A stretch of DNA of 64,000 nt from Paraburkholderia unamae (GCF_003268775.1 NZ_QLSU01000013.1:186001-250000), one strand, 5' to 3'; counted from the stretch's first letter, positions 32,636 through 41,739 are shown. The notes: generated from the sequence alone by a model not told the origin. Translations and numbers: made by a program.

Positions 32636-33655
32636 ATGCAATACGTGCAACTTGGCCGCTCGGGCCTGAAGGTGTCGCGCCTGTGCCTCGGCACGATGAA
32701 CATGGGCACGCCCGACTGGAAGCCCTGGATTTTCAACGAGGAGCAGAGCGAGCCGATCGTGCGTCGCGCGCTCGAAGCGGGCGTGAACTTCATCGACCTC
32801 GCGGACTTCTATTCGACGGGGGTGGGCGAGGAAGTGGTTGGGCGGCTCGTGCGGCGGCTCGCGAGGCGCGACGAACTGGTGCTCACGACCAAGGTCGGCT
32901 ATCCGATCGGCAACGGCGTCAACAATCAGGGACATTCGCGCAAGCACATCATGGAGGGCATCGATGGGTCGCTGCGCCGCCTGCAAACCGATTACGTCGA
33001 CGTCTACATGCTCCACTACTTCGACGTGAACACGCCCGTTGAAGAAACCATGGACGCGCTCAACGACATCGTGCGCTCGGGCAAGGCGCGCTATATCGGC
33101 GTTTCGACCATGTTCGCGTGGCAGTTCGCGAAGATCCTCCAGGTCTGCGATCGTCATCATTTCGCACGACCCATCAATATGCAACTGCAACTGAACTGCG
33201 CGTATCGCGAGGAAGAGCGCGAGATGGTGCCGTTCTGCCAGGACCAGGGCGTGGGGGTTTCGGTGTTTAGCCCGCTGGCGCGAGGTCTGCTTTCCGGCGA
33301 CGCCAGATCGGTGCGCAACCAGACCGACTTCTTCACCGTGCAGATGTACGACGACGAAGCGTCGCGCGATATCGCACGCTCGGTGGCCGAGGTCGCGGCC
33401 GGGCGCGGCGTGTCGTGCGCGCAGATCGCGCAGGCGTGGGTGCTGGGCCGCCCGGGCGTGAGTTCGATGCTGGTGGGCGCCGATACGGTCGCCCAGTTCG
33501 AAAGCGCGCTCGCCGCGCTCGACACGCCACTGAGCGCCGACGAGCTTTACGAGCTCGACCGCAATTACACGCCGTGCGACGTCATCAACGACTACGTGAG
33601 CGCGCGCATTCCGCGCGTGCCGCGCGCGGCACGCCGCCTGGAGATTGCGGCATGA
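32636..33655 (+). CDS. Aldo/keto reductase
   Basis: A 339-aa NADPH-dependent oxidoreductase with a TIM barrel. The catalytic residues can be placed in FIDLADFYSTG (Asp and Tyr), LVLTTKVGYP (Lys) and YVDVYMLHYFD (His). The nucleotide-binding end is FSPLARGLLSG and PGVSSMLVGADTVAQFESAL. It belongs to the Gpr/YajO-like branch, often active on small aldehydes. The gene starts 28 bp after fae and its stop overlaps the dehydrogenase start (ATGA), so the three are an operon and may deal with aldehydes from one pathway. Confidence 0.9.
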   Translation: MQYVQLGRSGLKVSRLCLGTMNMGTPDWKPWIFNEEQSEPIVRRALEAGVNFIDLADFYSTGVGEEVVGRLVRRLARRDELVLTTKVGYPIGNGVNNQGHSRKHIMEGIDGSLRRLQTDYVDVYMLHYFDVNTPVEETMDALNDIVRSGKARYIGVSTMFAWQFAKILQVCDRHHFARPINMQLQLNCAYREEEREMVPFCQDQGVGVSVFSPLARGLLSGDARSVRNQTDFFTVQMYDDEASRDIARSVAEVAAGRGVSCAQIAQAWVLGRPGVSSMLVGADTVAQFESALAALDTPLSADELYELDRNYTPCDVINDYVSARIPRVPRAARRLEIAA

Positions 33656-35106
33656 TCGACGGACTCAGCCAGACGCGCCTGTGGCGCACGTCGAATTTCA
33701 TCGACGGCGAATGGGTGGCGAGCGACGCGACCTACGCGGTCATCGACCCGGCCAGCGGCGCGCCGCTCGCGCAGGTCGCGCGCGCCGGCGCACGCGAGGC
33801 GCTGCAAGCGGTGGCGGCGGCCTCGCATGCGTTCCCCGCGTGGCGTGACGCCACGGCGGGCGAACGCGGCGCGAAGGTGCGCCGCTGGGGCGAACTGATG
33901 CTCGCGCACCGCGAAGACCTGGCGCGCATCATGACGGCCGAGCAGGGCAAGCCCTACGCGGAAGCGCTGGGTGAGGTGGCCTATGCGGCGAGCTTCCTCA
34001 CCTGGTTCGCGGAAGAAGCGCGGCGCGCTTACGGCGACGTGATTCCCGCGCCGAAGCCGGGCGCGCGCATCGTCGTGACGAAGGAGCCCGTGGGCGTGGT
34101 GGGGGCGATCACGCCGTGGAATTTTCCGCTCGCCATGGTCACGCGCAAGGCGGGCCCCGCGCTCGCGGCCGGTTGCACGATGGTGCTCAAGCCTTCGGAG
34201 GAGACGCCGCTGTCGGCGTTCGCGCTGGCCGAACTGGCGGCCGAGGCGGGCATTCCGCGCGGCGTGTTCAACGTCGTCTCGGGCGACGCGCCCGCGATCG
34301 GCGACACGCTCATGGCCTCAAGGGCCGTGCGCAAGATCTCGTTTACGGGGTCCACGCGCGTGGGCAAGCTGCTCATGCGCGCCGCCGCGGATACCGTGAA
34401 GAAGGTCTCGCTCGAACTGGGCGGCAACGCGCCCTTCATCGTGTTCGACGACGCCGATCTGGACGCCGCCGTGCAAGGCGCGATGGCCTCGAAATTCCGC
34501 AATACGGGACAGACCTGTGTGTGCGTGAACCGCTTCTACGTGCAGGCCGGCGTGCACGACGCGTTTGTCGACAAGCTCGTGGCGGCGGTGCGCGCGCTGC
34601 GCGTGGCGAGCGGCATGGAGCCGGGCGCCACGCAAGGGCCGCTCATCAACGGCGCGGCGCTGCGCAAGGTCGAGGCGCACGTGAGCGACGCGCGCGAGAA
34701 GGGCGGCACGGTCGTGTGCGGCGGCCGCGCGCACGCGCTGGGCGGCACGTTCTACGAGCCCACCGTCATCACGGGCGCGCATGGCGGCATGATGCTTGCG
34801 CACGAGGAAACGTTCGGGCCTGTCGCGGCGGTGTTCCGCTTCGAGACCGAGGAAGAGGCGCTCCATGCGGCCAACGATACCGACTTCGGTCTGTCCGCCT
34901 ACTTCTACGCTCGCGACATCGGCCGCGTGTGGCGCGTGGCGGGCGCGCTGGAAAGCGGCATGGTGGGCATCAACGACGGCATTCTGTCGACCGAAGTCGC
35001 GCCGTTTGGCGGCGTGAAGGAGTCGGGGCTGGGGCGCGAGGGCTCGAAGTACGGGCTCGACGAATATCTCGAGGCGAAGTACATGATGATGGGCGGGCTT
35101 GGCTGA
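33652..35106 (+). CDS. Aldehyde dehydrogenase, succinate-semialdehyde (GabD) type
   Basis: A 484-aa NAD(P)-dependent aldehyde dehydrogenase. Visible marks are TPWNFPLAMVTRKAGPALAAGC, KPSEETPLSA, FTGSTRVGKLL, Glu in LELGGNAPFIVFDDADLD, and the catalytic Cys in FRNTGQTCVCVNRF with the second Cys two residues later, as in GabD. The C-terminal GGVKESGLGREGSKYGLDEYLE is typical of succinate/glutarate semialdehyde enzymes. It closes the fae operon, with a strong terminator 49 bp beyond. Overlapping start with the aldo/keto reductase indicates coupled translation. Confidence 0.92.
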   Translation: MIDGLSQTRLWRTSNFIDGEWVASDATYAVIDPASGAPLAQVARAGAREALQAVAAASHAFPAWRDATAGERGAKVRRWGELMLAHREDLARIMTAEQGKPYAEALGEVAYAASFLTWFAEEARRAYGDVIPAPKPGARIVVTKEPVGVVGAITPWNFPLAMVTRKAGPALAAGCTMVLKPSEETPLSAFALAELAAEAGIPRGVFNVVSGDAPAIGDTLMASRAVRKISFTGSTRVGKLLMRAAADTVKKVSLELGGNAPFIVFDDADLDAAVQGAMASKFRNTGQTCVCVNRFYVQAGVHDAFVDKLVAAVRALRVASGMEPGATQGPLINGAALRKVEAHVSDAREKGGTVVCGGRAHALGGTFYEPTVITGAHGGMMLAHEETFGPVAAVFRFETEEEALHAANDTDFGLSAYFYARDIGRVWRVAGALESGMVGINDGILSTEVAPFGGVKESGLGREGSKYGLDEYLEAKYMMMGGLG

Positions 35107-35154
35107 TTGCCGGGCCGTCTTTCAGGTTTTTCCACGCTTGCCCAGGTTTTGGCG

Positions 35155-35189
35155 AAGGCCGCCGCGCGAAGGCTCGGCGGCCTTTTTTT
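35155..35189 (+). terminator. Intrinsic terminator of the fae operon
   Basis: Stem AAGGCCGCCG / CGGCGGCCTT with a 10-base loop, followed at once by a run of seven T. A textbook Rho-independent terminator placed 49 bp after the aldehyde dehydrogenase stop. Confidence 0.9.
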
Positions 35190-35309
35190 GGGGGTCATGC
35201 AGGGGCGGCGCAGCCGCAAACCGGCGATGGGCGGGCGTGGGCGGACTATCGAAAAAAGGGCGCCAACCTGGTGATAATCGGGTGACAGCTCGATAAGGCA
35301 AGAAACCGC

Positions 35310-35338
35310 TTGACGTGGCGGCGGCTACCGCGTACTGT
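35310..35338 (+). promoter_or_regulatory. Possible promoter of the cold-shock gene
   Basis: TTGACG (5 of 6) at 35310, 17-bp spacer, TACTGT at 35333. This predicts an untranslated leader of about 135 bases, a length usual for cold-shock mRNAs that fold in response to temperature. TAAAAT at 35346 is another possible -10. Called by eye. Confidence 0.45.
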
Positions 35339-35481
35339 GGCTAGCTAAAATCTGTAAAATGCTTGATTGATCATCATCCGGGTCGCCATCAGCGGCTCTC
35401 GTTGACCTCTCCGTTTTTTGATTTTTTATTCGCCCTTTTTTCGGGGCGTATGTGTTTATTCGTCTGTTCAAGGAATATCTA

Positions 35482-35685
35482 GTGGAAACCGGTACCGTCA
35501 AGTGGTTCAACGATAGCAAGGGCTTTGGCTTCATCACCCCGGACAAGGGCGGCGACGACCTGTTCGCGCACTTCTCGGAAGTCCGTGGCACGGGCTTCAA
35601 GACCCTGGCTGAAGGCCAGAAGGTCACCTACGAAACGAAGCGCGGCCCCAAGGGCCTCCAGGCTTCGAACATCACGCCGCAATAA
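35482..35685 (+). CDS. Cold-shock protein, CspA family
   Basis: A 67-aa single OB-fold RNA chaperone. RNP1 is KGFGFITP and RNP2 is DDLFAHFSEV; the start TGTVKWFNDSKG is diagnostic. Translation is placed at GTG 35482, with AAGGA upstream, because it gives the standard length; longer readings add an unrelated N-terminus. It melts secondary structure in mRNA at low temperature. It stands alone between a terminator and a hairpin, ahead of infA. Confidence 0.95.
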   Translation: METGTVKWFNDSKGFGFITPDKGGDDLFAHFSEVRGTGFKTLAEGQKVTYETKRGPKGLQASNITPQ

Positions 35686-35701
35686 CGCTGTCTGATGTCC
35701 T

Positions 35702-35721
35702 CCGCCCCGTTGTCGGGGCGG
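35702..35721 (+). terminator. Hairpin after the cold-shock gene
   Basis: CCGCCCCG and CGGGGCGG arms enclose the tetraloop TTGT, 16 bp after the stop. No T-run follows directly, so it may be a weak terminator or a 3' stabiliser. Confidence 0.5.
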
Positions 35722-36019
35722 CGCGAGTCTCTCGCTTTGGCGTGGCGGCTGTCTGCCACGCCTGCCAATTCTCTTTTCTTGCATTCCTGTTCTCGCCGCA
35801 TCCGCAAGCTCGCGGTGTGGTGTCCTCGGCTCACCAGGTTGCGACGCTCCATGCGTTGCCGATACCCAGCCCAGGTTCGTACAGATTCCGCTTTCGGCGT
35901 ACCCGCAACATGCGCCGGGCAACGCTCTACCACACCTACGCGTGCAAGTGCTGCACTGAACGGCGGTATGCGCCGGCGCCTTGCATTGACGCGACATTAA
36001 GCCCTCTGGAGGCACTAAC
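35722..36019. other. Intergenic region before infA, no gene seen
   Basis: About 300 bp of lower GC. Open frames here lack ribosome sites and known motifs, and I do not support any of them. A TTGACG lies at 35986, too close to the infA start to serve as a normal -35 for it. The region should carry the infA promoter and leader. Confidence 0.5.
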
Positions 36020-36286
36020 TTGGCAAAAGAAGAACTGCTGGAACTGGACGGGGTCGTTGACGAAGTGCTGCCGGACAGCAAATACCGCGTCACGCTGGAG
36101 AACGGCGTGGTCGTGAACGCCTACGCGTCGGGCCGCATGCGCAAGAATCACATCCGTATTCTTGCCGGCGACCGTGTCACGCTGGAACTGTCGGTCTACG
36201 ATCTGTCGAAAGGCCGGATCAACTTCCGTCACAAGGACGAGCGCGCGCCCGGCGTGCAGCCGCGTCCCGCCATGCGCCGCCGTTAA
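36020..36286 (+). CDS. infA: Translation initiation factor IF-1
   Basis: An 88-aa IF-1 with an S1/OB fold: MAKEELLELDGVVDEVLPDSKYRV, NGVVVNAYASGRMRKNHIRILAGDRV and LSKGRINFRHK. It binds the 30S A site during initiation. The start codon is TTG with GGAGG 7 bases upstream. The extended tail (ERAPGVQPRPAMRRR) makes it longer than the usual 72 residues, which fits the second, cold-shock-linked infA copy known in beta-proteobacteria rather than the copy of the ribosomal protein cluster. Its position after a csp gene suggests shared cold induction. Confidence 0.93.
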   Translation: MAKEELLELDGVVDEVLPDSKYRVTLENGVVVNAYASGRMRKNHIRILAGDRVTLELSVYDLSKGRINFRHKDERAPGVQPRPAMRRR

Positions 36287-36353
36287 GCGCGTCGCCGTCC
36301 CGGCCTGAGCGCGCGTGAGTGTGCCTGGGCACGCCTGAGTTTGCCTGAATTTG

Positions 36354-36377
36354 CGCGCCGGTACGGCGTGCGGCGCG
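36354..36377. terminator. Hairpin between convergent infA and yaiI-like genes
   Basis: Arms CGCGCCG and CGGCGCG with a 10-base loop, in the 131-bp gap between convergent genes; a pyrimidine-rich CTTCTCTCTCTC tract follows on the plus strand. It may end infA transcription, but a true T-run is missing. Confidence 0.35.
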
Positions 36378-36417
36378 GCAGGACGGCACCTTCTCTCTCT
36401 CCCGAGATTTCTGCCGC

Positions 36418-36885
36418 TCAAGGCGTTGCGCGAGGCGGTGTGCCGTGCCGCGCAAGAAACCGGTCGAGCTGGCTGGCAAACGCCTTGCTGTCGCGCGCGC
36501 TGAACGGCGCCGGGCCACCCGTTTCGATACCCGCGTTGCGCAGTTGGTCCATGACGTCGCGCATCGTCAGCCGCTCCTGGATATTCTCGCGCGTGAACCA
36601 GTTTCCGCGCGGATCGAGCGCATGAGCGCCCCGCTCCAGCACCGCGGCGGCGAGCGGGATGTCCGCCGTGATCACCAGGTCGCCCGATGCGGCGAGCTCG
36701 ACGATGCGGGCGTCGGCCACGTCGAAACCCGCCGGCACCTGGATTGCCTTGATAAAGGGCGACGGCGGCGTGCGCAGAAACTGGTTGGCGACCAGCGTGA
36801 CCGTGACTTCGGCGCGCCGCGCGGCCCGGAACAACATGTCCTTGATGACGGCCGGGCAGGCGTCAGCGTCGACCAGTATTTGCAT
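36418..36885 (-). CDS. YaiI/YqxD family protein (DUF188)
   Basis: A 155-aa protein of the UPF0178 family, with a PIN/NYN-like fold inferred for its relatives. The start MQILVDADACPAVIKDML and the core DARIVELAASGDLVITADIPLAA carry the conserved acidic residues expected to bind metal; GNWFTRENIQERL is also diagnostic. Nuclease activity is suspected for the fold but not established. It is a single gene convergent with infA. Confidence 0.9.
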   Translation of the reverse strand: MQILVDADACPAVIKDMLFRAARRAEVTVTLVANQFLRTPPSPFIKAIQVPAGFDVADARIVELAASGDLVITADIPLAAAVLERGAHALDPRGNWFTRENIQERLTMRDVMDQLRNAGIETGGPAPFSARDSKAFASQLDRFLARHGTPPRATP

Positions 36886-37056
36886 GAAGGCGATTCCCCT
36901 ACGTTAAACGGCGATCATATAGCAAGGCGGCCGGCCGCTTGCCACCGCCGCCTGCAAGCACGCGCGCGCCGCGCGCTGCGATCCGGCCGCCGCCGCCGGC
37001 TCAAGTCTGGCCCCGATCTGCCGTAATAGAAGGCTTCGGAATATTCTCGATGCATC

Positions 37057-38184
37057 GTGACACACCCCGGGAACCAGCCTGTAGCGGACCTTGCTGCGCT
37101 AATCGAAACCGTCCAGCGTAACGAGCGCGCGTTGAAGAGCTTCCAGGACGTGGAGCTGCGCCTGATCGCGGCGCACGACTGGAGCGCGTTTCTCGAAGGG
37201 GTGTTCGTCTACCTGCCCGAGGTGTTCGGCCTCGCTTCGGTCAGCGTCTGGCTCGACCGGCGCACGCCGCTCCTGCGCGACCTGCTCGAAGCCGAATGCG
37301 CTCGCGCCGACCTCGAAGCGCATCTGAAAACCGGGATGCAGGGCGGCCTCGCGCTGTCCCACCTGTGCGCGGACAACCTGCCGTGGCTGGGCCGCGTGAG
37401 CGAGCTGGAGCCTGCCGTGAGCGAGACCTTTTTCGGCGCGCAGGCCGCGGCCGGGAGTGCCATCGTGCTCCCGCTTCTCACCCGCACCCAGGTGCTCGGC
37501 TATCTGTGCCTGGCCAGCGACGACCCCGCCCGCTTCGACGCCACCATGGCGACCGATCTGCTCATGCGCTTCACGCGCGTGGCGGCGGCGAGCCTCGACA
37601 ACGTCGCGCACCGCGAGCATCTGCGCCGCACCGGCGTGACGGACCCGCTCACGGGCCTGTCGAACCGCCGCTATTTCGACGAGCGCCTGCATCACGAAAT
37701 CCGGCGCGCGAGCTCGCACGCGGCGCCCATGTCGTGCCTGTTCATCGACATCGACCATTTCAAGCTGATCAACGACACCCACGGCCATGCGCTCGGCGAC
37801 CTCGCGCTGGGCGCCATCGGCACCTGCCTGAAGCAGCACGTGCGCGTGGGAGACACCGTTTCGCGCTACGGCGGCGAAGAGTTCGTCGCGCTCCTGCTGT
37901 GCGAGTTGCCCGATGCGCTGGCCGTGGCCGAGCGGATCCGCCGCGCGGTCGAGGCCATCGAACTGCTCGACGACGAGGGCGAGCGCATCGCGCTGAGCGT
38001 GTCGATCGGGGTGGCGCCGTATCGCGTGAGCGCGCTAACCCACGGACAAACAGACGCGCCCGAAGCCGCCGAAGCGAGCCCCGAGGCCGCCGCGCGCTCG
38101 TTGCTCGACGAGGCCGATCAGGCGATGTATCAGGCCAAGCACCAGGGGCGCAATCGCGTGTCCCTGCTCGCCGCGCGCCAGTGA
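37057..38184 (+). CDS. Diguanylate cyclase with N-terminal DUF484/GAF-like domain
   Basis: A 375-aa GGDEF protein that would make cyclic di-GMP. Residues about 25-190 are a GAF-like DUF484 sensor (VELRLIAAHDWSAFLEGVFVYLPEVFGL), and about 200-370 a GGDEF domain with DPLTGLSNRRYFDERL, the substrate helix FIDIDHFKLINDTHGHALGD, and the active site GGEEF (272-276). The inhibitory site RVGD lies exactly five residues before it, so product feedback should operate. Start is GTG at 37057. No membrane helix; cytosolic. No partner gene nearby names the signal. Confidence 0.92.
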   Translation: MTHPGNQPVADLAALIETVQRNERALKSFQDVELRLIAAHDWSAFLEGVFVYLPEVFGLASVSVWLDRRTPLLRDLLEAECARADLEAHLKTGMQGGLALSHLCADNLPWLGRVSELEPAVSETFFGAQAAAGSAIVLPLLTRTQVLGYLCLASDDPARFDATMATDLLMRFTRVAAASLDNVAHREHLRRTGVTDPLTGLSNRRYFDERLHHEIRRASSHAAPMSCLFIDIDHFKLINDTHGHALGDLALGAIGTCLKQHVRVGDTVSRYGGEEFVALLLCELPDALAVAERIRRAVEAIELLDDEGERIALSVSIGVAPYRVSALTHGQTDAPEAAEASPEAAARSLLDEADQAMYQAKHQGRNRVSLLAARQ

Positions 38185-38320
38185 GCCGCTAGCGCGGCGG
38201 CACGATAAAGTGCCGCCAAAACAGCGACTTGCGGCCGCGCGCCGACACCGAATCCCGAAAACCGGCACTATTTGCGGTAGCAGTGGTTTCCATGGCCCGT
38301 TCGCGAGGCGTAGCGGAATC

Positions 38321-40153
38321 ATGTCTACCGACCTTTTGATGACCGTTGCGTGCCTCGCCAGCGCGATCGCGATGTTCCTGATCGGCCGGCCCCGCGCGGA
38401 CGCGGTGGCGCTCATCATGATCGTCGCGCTGCCGCTCACGGGCGTCGTGAGCGTGAACGAAGCGCTGGCGGGTTTCGCGGACCCGAACATCGTGCTCATC
38501 GCCGCGCTGTTCGTGCTCGGCGACGGACTCGCGCGCACGGGCGTCGCCCAGCGCGTGGGCGACTATCTCATCGAGCGCGGCGGCTCGAACGAGCGCCGGC
38601 TCGTGATGCTGATCATGGCCATCGTCGCCATGATGGGCGCGGTGATGAGTTCGACCGCCGTGGTCGCGATCTTCATCCCCATCGTGATTCGCATCGCGCG
38701 CCAGTCGGGCGTCTCGCGCGGCCGGCTCCTCATGCCGGTGAGCATGGCGGCGCTCACGAGCGGCATGCTCACGCTCGTCGCGACGACGCCCAATCTCGTC
38801 GTCAACAGTGCGCTGGCCTATCGCGGCTACGCCGGCTTCGGTTTTTTCGCCATCACACCCGTGGGCGCGCCGATTCTCGCCGCGATCATCGCTTATATGC
38901 TGTTCGCGCGGCGCTTTCTGAACGGCGCGCGGCAGGACGACGCGGCCAAACGGCCTTCCGTGAACGACTGGGTGGCGCGCTATTCGCTCGAAGGCCGCGC
39001 GTTTCGCCTGTGTGTCGGGGCGGCCTCGCCGCTCGTGGGGCAGACGCTCGGGCGCTGCGGGCTGGACGACGATCCCGTTGCGCACGTCGTGGCGATCGAG
39101 CGGGCCGCGCGCATGGGCACGACGGTGCTGCTCGCCACGGCCGACAGCAGCATTGCGCCCGGCGACGTGCTGCTGCTCGACGTGGACGCCGCCGGCTTCG
39201 ACGTACAGGCCTTTTGCGAGCGCAACGCGCTGGTGGAGCGCCGCATGTCGGGCGCATACTTCACCGACCAGACCCACGACGTGGGCATGGCGGAGGTGAT
39301 CGTGCCGCCCGATTCGTCGCTCGTGGGCAACCTCGCGCGCAGCTCCGCCACGCTCGCGCGTCACGGCGTCACGGTCGTCGGGCTGCGCCGCGCCGAGGCC
39401 GCGCACGTGAGCGACCTGCAAACCACGCGCCTGAAAGTCGGCGACACGCTGCTGGTGGTGGGGCCGTGGATCGATATCTTTTCGATGCAGTCGGTCGAGC
39501 ACGACATCGTGTGTCTCGCCATGCCGGTTGAAAGCGAGGCCTACGTGCCCGTGCCGCACAAGTCGCTGCACGCGCTCGGCAGCATGGCGCTCGTAATCGC
39601 GCTGATGCTCGCGCCCGGCGTGCCGAACGTGCTCGCGGGCCTGATCGGCTGCCTGCTCATGGGTGTGCTGGGGTGCGTGAGCCTCGACAGCGGCTACCGC
39701 GCGATTCACTGGCGCAGTCTCGTGCTGATCGTCGGCATGCTGCCGTTCTCGATCGCGCTGCAACGCACGGGCGGCATCGACATCGCCGCCGACGCCGTGC
39801 TGCGCGTGGCGGGCGACTGGGGAGCGCATGGCTTGCTCGGCGCCGTGTTCCTGCTCACGCTCGTGGTGGGCACCGTGATTTCGGGCACGGCCACGGCGGT
39901 GCTGATGGCGCCCGTGGTCATTGCGATGGCGGGGCACCTGCATGCGTCGCCGTATCCGTTTGCGATGACGACGGCTGTCGCCGCCTCGGCGGCCTATATG
40001 TCGCCGGTCTCGAATCCGGTGAACGCGCTCGTGAGCACCGCGGGCGGCTATCGGATCCGCGAGTTTTTTTTCGTCGGCATGCCGGCGGCCCTGGGGGCGC
40101 TCATCATCACCGTAGTGGTCGTACCGCTGTTCTGGCCGCCGTACCCGCGCTAG
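38321..40153 (+). CDS. SLC13/DASS-type transporter with central RCK_C domains
   Basis: A 610-aa inner-membrane carrier of the divalent anion:Na+ symporter family. Two membrane halves (about 1-215 and 400-610) flank two TrkA-C-like domains (about 225-390, with SPLVGQTLGRCGL and SSLVGNLARSSATLARHG). Substrate/Na+ hairpins are seen in MLTLVATTPNLVVNSALAYRG and SAAYMSPVSNPVNALV, the SNT-like clamshell motifs. Such fused carriers often move sulfate, dicarboxylates or other anions. ATG at 38321 is chosen over earlier in-frame codons as it begins the first helix. No operon partner. Confidence 0.87.
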   Translation: MSTDLLMTVACLASAIAMFLIGRPRADAVALIMIVALPLTGVVSVNEALAGFADPNIVLIAALFVLGDGLARTGVAQRVGDYLIERGGSNERRLVMLIMAIVAMMGAVMSSTAVVAIFIPIVIRIARQSGVSRGRLLMPVSMAALTSGMLTLVATTPNLVVNSALAYRGYAGFGFFAITPVGAPILAAIIAYMLFARRFLNGARQDDAAKRPSVNDWVARYSLEGRAFRLCVGAASPLVGQTLGRCGLDDDPVAHVVAIERAARMGTTVLLATADSSIAPGDVLLLDVDAAGFDVQAFCERNALVERRMSGAYFTDQTHDVGMAEVIVPPDSSLVGNLARSSATLARHGVTVVGLRRAEAAHVSDLQTTRLKVGDTLLVVGPWIDIFSMQSVEHDIVCLAMPVESEAYVPVPHKSLHALGSMALVIALMLAPGVPNVLAGLIGCLLMGVLGCVSLDSGYRAIHWRSLVLIVGMLPFSIALQRTGGIDIAADAVLRVAGDWGAHGLLGAVFLLTLVVGTVISGTATAVLMAPVVIAMAGHLHASPYPFAMTTAVAASAAYMSPVSNPVNALVSTAGGYRIREFFFVGMPAALGALIITVVVVPLFWPPYPR

Positions 40154-40197
40154 CGCGTGGCACGGCGGGTCCACCGTTCGCGAGGCATTGACCGGAC

Positions 40198-41670
40198 ATG
40201 GCGAATTTCATGACAAAAACGTGGCTGTGGCGCTGGACGAAGCGGCTTTCCCTTTTCGTGCTGATCGCGTTTCTGTGCATCGTGGCCGTGCGGTTCTACG
40301 ACGCGCAGCGCAAGGCGCCGCTGAGCGTGTGGCATACCTGGGTGCCCGAAGAGATGCACGAGCACGAAATCGACCAGGCGACATGGGCCGATTACATCGC
40401 GCACGAAAACCGCCTGTTCGATGCGGTCAAAAAGAATGTGACCGACAAGTTGCCGGAGGACGAGCGCGTGCCGGCCAATCGCTATTTCTCGGGCAGCCCG
40501 ATTTATCCGGGGCGCTTTCGCACGGACTGGAACCGCTCTTACACGCTCATGCCCGAGGGCGCGCCGCGCGGCGTGGCCGTGATGCTGCACGGGCTGACCG
40601 ACTCGCCATACAGCCTGCGCCACATCGCGCAGCGTTATCAGCGCGATGGCTTTGCGGTGGTGGCGGTCCGGCTGCCTGGGCACGGCACGGTGCCCTCGGG
40701 CCTGACCGAGGTGACGGCGGAAGACTGGGAGGCGGCCACGCGGCTCGCCGTGCGCGAAGCGCGCCGGCTCGTGCCGGCGCCCGCGCCGCTGCATATCGTG
40801 GGCTTTTCCAACGGCGGCGCGCTGGCGCTGCAATATTCGCTGGAAGCGGTGCAGAACCCGAGCCTGCCGAGGGCGGACCACCTGATCCTGATCTCGCCGA
40901 TGATCGGCATTACGCGCTTTGCGCGCTTTGCCGGGCTCGCGGCCTTGCCGTCGATCCTGCCTTCGTTTGCGAAAGCGGCGTGGCTCGACATCGTGCCGGA
41001 GTTCAATCCGTTCAAGTACAACTCGTTTCCCGTGAACGGCGCGCGCCAGTCCTGGCGCGTGACCCAGCGGGTCCAGCAGGAACTGGCACAGGCGGGCCGT
41101 AGCGGGCAACTGGCGCAGTTGCCGCCCGCGCTGACCTTCCAGTCCGTGCTCGACTTCACGGTGAGCACGAGCGCGATCGTCAGTTCGTTGTATGCGCAAC
41201 TGCCTGCCAACGGCAGCGAACTCGTGCTGTTCGATATCAACCGCACGGCGCAATGGAGCCCGCTGCTGCGCGCTTCGATGCGCGACGCGCTGCGCCGCAT
41301 CGCGCCCGCACCGCCGCTGCGTTACCGGCTGACGTTGCTCACCAACGCGTCGGCCACTTCGCCGCAAGTGATCGAGCAGAGCACTGCCGCCAACGAAACG
41401 ACGGCGGCCGTCAAACCCACCGGGCTCGACTATCCGCCCGACGTGTATTCGCTTTCGCATGTGGCGCTGCCGTTTCCGGTGACCGACTCCTTGTACGGCC
41501 GCACGCCCGACCCCGACGACGACCTGGGCATCCACCTCGGCGCCCAGTCCGTGCGCGGTGAAACGGGCGCGCTGATCGTGGGCGCGGGACTGCTTACGCG
41601 CCTGTCATGGAACCCGTTTTATCCGTACATCGTCGAGCGCATCGACTATCTGGCGCACGCTTCTCCCTGA
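40198..41670 (+). CDS. Membrane-anchored alpha/beta hydrolase
   Basis: A 490-aa serine hydrolase with an N-terminal anchor helix (LSLFVLIAFLCIVAV, about 18-32). The oxyanion motif is VMLHGLTDSPYS, followed by VVAVRLPGHGTVPSG and the nucleophile elbow GFSNGG with S204; a late Asp/His pair would complete the triad (GLDYPPDVYSLSHVALP contains a candidate His). It resembles monoacylglycerol-lipase-like or esterase enzymes with a long lid insert (210-330). Likely periplasm-facing. It follows the SLC13 gene by 44 bp and may be co-transcribed. Substrate unknown. Confidence 0.85.
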   Translation: MANFMTKTWLWRWTKRLSLFVLIAFLCIVAVRFYDAQRKAPLSVWHTWVPEEMHEHEIDQATWADYIAHENRLFDAVKKNVTDKLPEDERVPANRYFSGSPIYPGRFRTDWNRSYTLMPEGAPRGVAVMLHGLTDSPYSLRHIAQRYQRDGFAVVAVRLPGHGTVPSGLTEVTAEDWEAATRLAVREARRLVPAPAPLHIVGFSNGGALALQYSLEAVQNPSLPRADHLILISPMIGITRFARFAGLAALPSILPSFAKAAWLDIVPEFNPFKYNSFPVNGARQSWRVTQRVQQELAQAGRSGQLAQLPPALTFQSVLDFTVSTSAIVSSLYAQLPANGSELVLFDINRTAQWSPLLRASMRDALRRIAPAPPLRYRLTLLTNASATSPQVIEQSTAANETTAAVKPTGLDYPPDVYSLSHVALPFPVTDSLYGRTPDPDDDLGIHLGAQSVRGETGALIVGAGLLTRLSWNPFYPYIVERIDYLAHASP

Positions 41671-41739
41671 TTCTGCCTGTGCGTTGCGTGCTGCCCAGCG
41701 TGCGCCGTATGTGCCGTGTGTGCCGTGTGCCCGGTGCGA

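Noticed and set aside
35695..36000. Possible 101-codon gene between csp and infA
   Set aside because: Overlaps the csp hairpin, is Arg/Ser/Cys-rich and lacks a ribosome site; more likely the infA leader and promoter region.
38189..40174. Minus-strand open frame of over 600 codons opposite the SLC13 carrier
   Set aside because: His/Arg/Asp-rich reading of the complementary strand of a well-supported membrane protein; no plausible fold or start.
41710..41727. Two tandem copies of TGTGCCGTG between the hydrolase and protease genes
   Set aside because: Too short and simple in sequence to support a function; likely slippage.
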